Positions 31,570-36,411 of a DNA stretch of 36,411 bases are shown piece by piece (the stretch's first letter is position 1; each line of letters starts with the position of its first letter). The notes below the pieces were generated by a model. That model was not told where the DNA came from. It saw only the letters and a list, made by a program, of their open reading frames with translations, and made no database searches. This DNA is from Nitrospira sp. (GTDB taxonomy: Bacteria; Nitrospirota; Nitrospiria; Nitrospirales; Nitrospiraceae), in contig JADYYH010000014.1 in assembly GCA_020853775.1 (NCBI GenBank), positions 1 to 36,411 of the forward strand, in the 5' to 3' direction. Position numbers and translations under genes: made by a program.

Positions 31570-32381
31570 ATGAGCAAGAGATCTCCACGCACCGGCACAG
31601 AGGGGAAGCGGCTTGCCAGGCCGGCGCCTACGCATCCCGTTCTCAAAGAGAGCCACACCCTGGAACAGGCTCAAGCCTTGATCTCCCGTGCTTGGGAAGC
31701 CACGACCGGCCGGCAAGCGGTGGCGTTTGCTCGCCAGGCGCTGGAGCTCTATCCCGACTGCGCAGATGCCTACACGGTGTTGGCGGAAACTCAGGCGCGG
31801 TCGGCAGAGGAGGCCTGCCTCCTGTATCAGCAAGGCGTGGACGCCGGAGTCTCGGCGAAGCCGTGTTTCTTCAGCATGCGGGGCACTTCTGGGGATTGAT
31901 GAAGACCAGGCCCTATATGCGCGCGCGTCAGGGCTTGGCCGATTGCTTGTGGGCTCTCGGCCGGAAAGAGGAGTCCATCGCGCATGGCGAAGCCTTGTTG
32001 GAACTGAACCCTGATGACAACCAAGGCATTCGTTACGGGTTGCTGAACCGCTACCTTGTCGTGGGAGATGATGCCGCAGCAGAACGTCTTCTGCGTCGGT
32101 ATACGCATGATTCCTCTGCGGCGTTTCTCTGGAGCCGTGTCTTGCTTGACCTTCGCCGAGGAGACCAGGTCGCAGCAAAGAAGAATTTGCAAGCGGCGAT
32201 GCAAGGCAATCGGCATGTGGCCGACTTGTTCACTGGACAACGGAAACCACCGGCTTGCTTGCCGAAACAGGTTTCACCGGGAGACCGGCATGAGGCGGCC
32301 CTGTATTTTGCGGGATCCGCCGAGGCCTGGCTCGCTTCATCGGATGCGATGGAATGGCTGATGGAGCAATTGACGGAGTGA
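31570..32381 (+). pseudogene. TPR protein, frameshifted
   Basis: Two frames join into about 270 aa. The first (from ATG 31570) has LEQAQALISRAWEATTGRQA, AFARQALELYPDCADAYTVL and ARSAEEACLLYQQGVDAG. The second continues LGEAVFLQHAGHFWGLMKTR, PYMRARQGLADCLWALGRKE, LLELNPDDNQGIRYGLLNRY and further TPR helices. The switch lies at about 31848-31850 (GCCGGAGTCTCGGC), where one base, or four bases as in GGAGAGAGTCTC, appear to be missing. No other damage is visible, so decay is recent or the call is an artefact. The GHFWG, RPYMRAR and LNPxDNQGxRY motifs mark a conserved TPR family of unknown function. Confidence 0.8.
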
Positions 32382-32431
32382 TCGCGAGGCTTGTCTTGCT
32401 GACATTTCGCTTTCTCCGAGCCGCCTCATCC

Positions 32432-32460
32432 TTGCTTCGTCTGCACAGACCTGATAGAGT
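32432..32460 (+). promoter_or_regulatory. Putative sigma-70 promoter of the PLD-like gene
   Basis: TTGCTT (32432-32437) and TAGAGT (32455-32460) are separated by 17 bp, the optimal spacing. It lies about 200 bp before the likely start of the PLD-like gene, implying a long leader. Confidence 0.4.
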
Positions 32461-32469
32461 TTACTCGTT

Positions 32470-32526
32470 CGCGTAAGGCCTTCCATGCCGAGGGCTGCAG
32501 CCTTCCAATGGACGACGTCTTACGCG
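32470..32526 (+). other. Inverted repeat in the leader of the PLD-like gene
   Basis: CGCGTAAG (32470-32477) pairs with CTTACGCG (32519-32526). Inside, AAGGC (32476-32480) can alternatively pair with GCCTT (32500-32504). The two pairings compete for the same AAG, so the leader could switch between structures. It starts about 10 nt after the putative -10 box. Confidence 0.35.
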
Positions 32527-32657
32527 ATGGTTGTTTGTGCCTACTGCCGCGCCGTTTCTGCTGAGCACACCGCCGAAGGTTGTTTTCCTCCGTCGTTCGC
32601 ATCGCCAGCCCGTCACAGCCGTGGGATCGTGTTATTACCCGTACGAGAGGTGTTTCC

Positions 32658-33650
32658 GTGTTTCGCCAATTCAATTCCATTCTCAGGGCCTGTCTCCGCC
32701 ATGCGACAGGTAGCCTATCTCATATGGTCATCGTCGCGATGAGCGCAGGCATTGCGCTCCTTCTACCGGTCGGAGCCAGGCAGTTGCTGTCGTTCTGGTC
32801 ACGTGTCGAACAGAACCCGGTGTCACTGGTGGTGGCCGAAATGATGACCGCCGTGCTGTTCATTGCCGCCTTCACCTATCTCCATCGCAGTCGGCAGGAT
32901 CGAATGCTCGCCCAAACCGCGCTTGGCGCTGGCCTGGTTTCGTTTTTCCCGCGGCCCGGGGTAGACGCCCGCCGGCGCATTCAAACCTTGAAAGACGAGC
33001 AGGGCAACGGTCGTTCAGTGATGGTCATCGGATCCAGCGGAACCGGAACGCTGGTCGATCAGGTCGGGGATCTGTCGTCCATCCTCGACACCTGTCTGGA
33101 GGCCAAGATTCTCCTGGTGAATCCCTTTGATACGCAGGCGCGCACGCGTATCCAGGCTTTGGCGCATCCCGCGTCCCCCTATCCGACCTTTCGGGAAGAG
33201 GTCCGCCAGAGCATCGCGCTGCTCAAGCGTCTGAAAGCCATCGGCAAGGTGGTGAAGTTGAAGTTGTATGCTGATGCGCCGTTGGTCAAACTGGTCATCT
33301 GGGGTGACTATCTGTGGTTGCAGCATTATCATGCCAATCTGGAACGTCAGACCATGCCCGAATATGTCCTGCAACGAAACCGCAAGGAGCAGGGCCTCTA
33401 TACCTTCTATGCCCAGTACTTCCTGCAACGGTGGGAGAGTCCTGAATTGCCGGAGTACGATCTGGATACCGACGAACTGGTGTATCGCAGCCGAACCGGT
33501 CAGGAGATCCGGCGGGAGCCAGTCGAGATCGGGGTTGGTGGAGCGACGGGACCGTGCGACGACGTAGCCCATCTGGATGCTCACGAGGCCTTTCGATTGC
33601 TGCATGCGCCGGGCCCGTACATGCCGGTTCGCGGATACGACGTCGAGTAG
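32658..33650 (+). CDS. Membrane-anchored PLD-like protein without HKD motifs
   Basis: About 330 aa from GTG 32658, which has GAGAGG about 9 nt upstream; the frame is open from TTG 32580, and ATG 32724 is another option. Two membrane helices (MVIVAMSAGIALLLPVGARQ, VVAEMMTAVLFIAAFTYL) lead into a cytoplasmic domain. That domain has MVIGSSGTGTLVDQ, AKILLVNPFDTQARTRIQAL, VVKLKLYADAPLVKLVIWGD and GLYTFYAQYFLQRWESPELP, the strand order of a phospholipase D-like half-domain. The catalytic H-x-K is missing, so it may bind rather than cleave phosphoesters. It shares orientation with the two preceding genes; function unknown. Confidence 0.65.
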   Translation: MFRQFNSILRACLRHATGSLSHMVIVAMSAGIALLLPVGARQLLSFWSRVEQNPVSLVVAEMMTAVLFIAAFTYLHRSRQDRMLAQTALGAGLVSFFPRPGVDARRRIQTLKDEQGNGRSVMVIGSSGTGTLVDQVGDLSSILDTCLEAKILLVNPFDTQARTRIQALAHPASPYPTFREEVRQSIALLKRLKAIGKVVKLKLYADAPLVKLVIWGDYLWLQHYHANLERQTMPEYVLQRNRKEQGLYTFYAQYFLQRWESPELPEYDLDTDELVYRSRTGQEIRREPVEIGVGGATGPCDDVAHLDAHEAFRLLHAPGPYMPVRGYDVE

Positions 33651-33760
33651 GCCGCATCCGCGTGAGAGGTTTGATCGTTCTTTCCGGTACAATGGCTGCA
33701 TGTGTCGTTGTACGATGACGGTCGTGTGGATGCAGGAATCCGGGGATGGAGCGACGAGCG

Positions 33761-34945
33761 ATGAATGATGCAGTGGAACGACGTGCAGCCGCCTCGGTGA
33801 CGGCTGTGTTTTCGTACGGCTTCCGCCCGTTTTTTCTGGGCGCCGCATGCTTTGCAGGCCTGGCTGTTCCGGCCTGGATCGTCATGCTGTCGCTGGGGAT
33901 TGGTTCGACGGGTCTGGCTGCGCCTCGTGAATGGCATGTGCACGAAATGTTGTTCGGATTTCTGCCTGCCGTGATTACCGGGTTTGTGCTGACGGCGGTC
34001 CCTAATTGGACGGATCGTCCGGCCATCCACGGGCGGGAATTGGCAGGGCTGTTCGGCCTGTGGCTCGCGGGTCGTGTTGTGATGGCGGGGCCGTGGGTGC
34101 CGCCGGTCTTCGCCGCCATCGTCGATGCGGCCTATCTGCTGGTGTTGGCAGGAATCCTGTGGCGTGAGATTGCAGGGGGAAAAAGTTGGAGTCATGCGCC
34201 GATCGGCATCCTGCTGAGTTTTTATGCGGTCGCGAATCTGCTCTTTCATGCGTGTGAGCTCAACGGCGTAGCGACGGATCTGCCGGAGCGCCTGGCGTTG
34301 GGGCTGGACATGACGCTGCTGGCTTTCATCGGCGGACGCGTGACGCCGAATTTTACGCGCGAGTTTCTGGTTCAGGCCCGCAGGCCGGAGAAGCCGGCGC
34401 GGTTTACCCATCCTGACCTGGCGGCAATAGGAATGATCGCGTCCGCCTCGGCCGTCTGGGCGATATGGTCGCAGGGGACCGTGGCCGGGGGACTTCTGAT
34501 CCTCGCCGGAGTCCTCAATCTCGTTCGCCTCTCGCGGTGGTACGGCTGGTGTACCTGGCAGGAGCCGCTGGTGTTTGTGTTGCACTGGGGTTATGCGTGG
34601 CTTGTGCTGGCGCTCATTCTGCTCGGGTGCGCCGCGCTCGGCGTTGGCCTGCCGAAGGAAGATGCGGTGCATGCCCTGACCACAGGCGCGGTAGGCGTCA
34701 TGACCTTGGGCATTATGACTCGTGCGAGTTTGGGGCATACGGGGCGCACAAGGCATGCCGACCCGGCAACGGTCGCGATGTATGTACTGGTCACCTGCGG
34801 GGCCATCCTACGAGTGTTCGGGGTGGGTATCGGTCTGCCGACCGGTCTCGTACTCGGTGTTGCCGCGTTCTGTTGGAGCGGCGCGTATCTCCTGTTCGCG
34901 ATGGTTTATGGTCCGTACCTGCTGCGACCGAGTCAGGAGGAGTAG
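33761..34945 (+). CDS. nnrS: NnrS family membrane protein
   Basis: 394 aa from ATG 33761 (GGAG 9 nt upstream; ATG 33746 adds five residues). NnrS is a heme- and copper-containing polytopic membrane protein that protects cells from nitric oxide. Family motifs are present: YGFRPFFLGA near residue 20, WHVHEMLFGFLPAVITGFVL, TAVPNWTDRP, GGRVTPNFTREF and LHWGYAWLVL, spread over about twelve hydrophobic segments. The conserved His of WHVHEM and of LGHTGR are likely metal ligands. It stands alone here. A hemerythrin with possible NO affinity lies 23 kb away. Confidence 0.93.
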   Translation: MNDAVERRAAASVTAVFSYGFRPFFLGAACFAGLAVPAWIVMLSLGIGSTGLAAPREWHVHEMLFGFLPAVITGFVLTAVPNWTDRPAIHGRELAGLFGLWLAGRVVMAGPWVPPVFAAIVDAAYLLVLAGILWREIAGGKSWSHAPIGILLSFYAVANLLFHACELNGVATDLPERLALGLDMTLLAFIGGRVTPNFTREFLVQARRPEKPARFTHPDLAAIGMIASASAVWAIWSQGTVAGGLLILAGVLNLVRLSRWYGWCTWQEPLVFVLHWGYAWLVLALILLGCAALGVGLPKEDAVHALTTGAVGVMTLGIMTRASLGHTGRTRHADPATVAMYVLVTCGAILRVFGVGIGLPTGLVLGVAAFCWSGAYLLFAMVYGPYLLRPSQEE

Positions 34946-35001
34946 GGAACGGCGGGTCGCTTGGCAGTGATGCCGTCAGGCATCCTGACTGAGTCGTGTG
35001 G

Positions 35002-35656
35002 TTAATCTCTTCCGAGCTGAAGCCGACTCTCCTCGAACCCCGACGTTAACACCAGACGGCAGTAAAACGCATCCGCGAGGGGCTGCAAGTTCACGCAGTC
35101 GGCTTCGTTGTATGCGAGCAAGAGGTCTCGATCTCCCTCATCGCGTTGGTGCCGCCACCGGTTCCATTGCCGGACGGCATCCTCTCCCGAAAATCCTTGG
35201 ATTGCCGGGATGCGACTGATGCCTGTCTGGCGTTCAATGGCTTTGAGCCCTCCACGAAAACCCAATTGCCGGCCGATGCCGCAGAGATCGATGTGCGGCT
35301 GTTCCAGCGTCAGGTCGGCAAAGTGCGCTCGCAACATCGGCAGGTCGAACGTCGAGCCGCAGAAGGTGACCAGCAGATCGTACTGTGATAATTCTTGCCT
35401 CAGGCGAAGCAGGCTCAGCGACTCGTTTCGGACCAGCGCGGTATAGCGTCCCCGGCCATACAAGCCCACCATGGTGATCTGCCCGAAGGAGTCGGTTTCG
35501 ATATCGAGATAGATCGCCCGTTCGCGCAGCCATTCGTAGAGACGCCACTAGTGACGAGCCGCCAGGGTTTTTGCAAAGTACCGGCTATCCTGTTGCTCGA
35601 ACCGTTCCTGTGCTTCTCTGATCCGGTCGTCGAAGAGAGCCTTTCGGCCCGTACTA
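35002..35656 (-). pseudogene. YprB-like RNase H-fold exonuclease, amber codon plus IS truncation
   Basis: Reading from the IS edge the minus strand gives ALFDDRIREAQERFEQQDSR, YFAKTLAARH, then TAG (35550-35548), then WRLYEWLRERAIYLDIETDS, VTFCGSTFDLPMLRAHFADL, GGLKAIERQTGISR and LLLAYNEADCVNLQPLADAF. The DEDD residues (D-I-E, the Asp in STFDLP, the Asp in NEADCVN) mark the YprB/RNase_H_2 exonuclease-like family. The frame is continuous across the stop, so CAG (Gln) to TAG is the simplest explanation. The 5' end is lost to the IS5 element at about 35656. No start codon lies between the stop and the first catalytic motif. Confidence 0.8.
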
Positions 35657-35666
35657 GACAGTGTCG

Positions 35667-36411
35667 TCACGAGATATTGAGCCAGAGAGCGAGGCAGCGG
35701 ATCTGGACAGCGGCGAGGAAGGATTTGGTGTTTTTGGCGTCACGCGTGGCGATACCACGCCATCTTTTGAGCATCAGGAACGCGTTTTCGATCAGGTGGC
35801 GCAGTTTATAGAGCGCCTCATCGTAGGGTCTCTGATCTTTTCTGTTTCTCTTCGGCGGGATGACAGCGCTCATGCCTTGGGCGGCAGCCTGTTCAAGGAT
35901 GGCGTCGGTATCGTATCCCTTGTCCGCGATCAGATGATCGGCATCGATCCCCTCGATCAAGCGGCTTGCCTGTGTGCAATCCGCGCGGGTACCTTCTGTA
36001 ACAACAACTCGGACCGGCATACCAAACGCATCCACGGCCAGATGTATTTTTGTGTTGAGCCCCCTTTTGTACGGCTCATATCCTGATTGCCGCCTTTGGC
36101 TCCGGCAGCGTGCGGGTGAACCTTGCAGTGGCTGGCGTCGATCATCAGCCATTCGTAATCGGGCGCATCGATCAAAACTTCCAGAAGACTTTCCCAAATT
36201 CCCTTGTCCCGCCAACGAATGAAGCGACGGTGCGTGTTGCTCCATCCGCCGTACTCCGACGGCAGATCGCGCCACGGTGCGCCCGTTCTCACAATCCAGA
36301 ACACCGCGTTGATAAACAGGCGATTGTCTTTGGCCATGCCACCCCAGACACCCTTGCGTCCTGGCAACTGAGGTTCCAGCAACGCCCAGGTTTCATCGGA
36401 AATGTCGTGGC
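35667..36411 (-). CDS. IS5-family transposase, two frames joined by -1 frameshift, 5' partial
   Basis: Frame A (36411 down to 35957) reads HDISDETWALLEPQLPGRKG, FWIVRTGAPWRDLPSEYGGW and MIDASHCKVHPHAAGAKGGN (first catalytic Asp). Frame B (to 35667) reads LNTKIHLAVDAFGMPVRVVV, ADKGYDTD (second Asp) and FLMLKRWRGIATRDAK, with the final Glu in RHLIENAF. The joined DDE protein matches IS427-group elements, which normally use a frameshift. The switch is at the AAAAGGGGG tract. Perhaps one or two N-terminal residues lie beyond the window edge. No inactivating mutation is seen. Confidence 0.9.
36060..36068 (-). other. Probable -1 frameshift site of the IS5 transposase
   Basis: On the minus strand AAAAGGGGG spans 36068-36060. 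Frame A reads ACA AAA GGG GGC, and frame B (CTC AAC ACA) begins right after the G run in the -1 register. Adjacent A and G homopolymers allow tRNA or polymerase slippage. The protein homology changes frame at this point. Confidence 0.6.

Larger units (their letters stand above)
35657..36411 (-). mobile_element. IS5-family (IS427-group) element, cut by the window edge
   Basis: A two-frame IS5 transposase with its 3' terminus near ACTAGACAGTGTCGTC at about 35655-35670. A CTAG tetranucleotide (35656-35659) at the junction fits the usual preference of IS5 relatives for TA-containing targets. The other terminus lies outside the window. Confidence 0.85.

Noticed and set aside
33746-33760. Earlier ATG as nnrS start
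   Set aside because: ATG 33761 has a better-spaced GGAG and the family begins shortly before YGFRPFF; kept only as an alternative.
34960-34990. GATGCC/GGCATC inverted repeat between nnrS and the yprB remnant as a terminator
   Set aside because: Stem of six pairs with no T tract on either strand; too weak to call.

Overview
This 36.4 kb window is a bacterial chromosome segment of fairly high GC, with short intergenic spaces and Shine-Dalgarno-led genes. The gene style resembles Nitrospira-type genomes (Nitrospirota): many small secreted or single-span proteins, cupredoxins, hemerythrin, NnrS, and the dnaE-accA pair. That taxonomic guess is inference; no rRNA or tRNA gene is present to confirm it. 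I saw no CRISPR array and no prophage.

Layout. (1) 1-3600 is an accessory patch. An IS3-family element (about 20-1262) abuts the 3' remnant of a type I restriction gene (hsdR). It is followed by an RcsF-like lipoprotein, a small helical protein and a decayed toxin/antitoxin locus that keeps an intact XRE regulator. (2) 3607-7978 is ordinary: hflX, a DUF2252 protein overlapping a small tyrosine phosphatase, a secreted Cys-rich protein and a MazG-like pyrophosphohydrolase. (3) 8247-13339 is the most unusual part. It holds tiny single-span membrane proteins, a cupredoxin, a hemerythrin, a mannose-1-phosphate guanylyltransferase-like enzyme and a dead DUF2235 gene. Three promoters here (9226, 10929, 12888) share one architecture: a CATGAA/TTCATG palindrome, then TTCAT-type repeats 11 bp apart, then exactly 9 nt, then a TANAGT -10 box. 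Two of them drive paralogous 34-36 aa membrane peptides behind leaders of nearly equal length. I read this as a small regulon under one PhoB/OmpR-type activator. (4) 13458-24574 holds housekeeping and metabolic genes: an alpha/beta-hydrolase lipoprotein, a CuA-like cupredoxin, an RluB-type pseudouridine synthase, a frameshifted FAD oxidoreductase, a Sel1 protein, peptide deformylase, a GcvR-like ACT protein, the HrpB helicase, a ferritin-like di-iron protein and accA. (5) 24612-28064 is dnaE, in one transcript with accA. (6) 28438-33650 is a locus of unknown function: a 1023-aa protein with a large ectodomain and about seven C-terminal membrane spans, a frameshifted TPR protein, and a membrane-anchored PLD-like protein without HKD motifs. 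(7) 33761-36411 holds nnrS, a yprB-like nuclease gene killed by an amber codon and cut by an insertion sequence, and an IS5/IS427-type element running off the window edge.

Broken genes are frequent (hsdR, the toxin, DUF2235, the FAD oxidoreductase, the TPR protein, yprB). Two are single frameshifts with otherwise intact reading frames and could be sequencing errors. Both IS elements carry plausible -1 programmed frameshift signals, so their split frames should not be read as decay.
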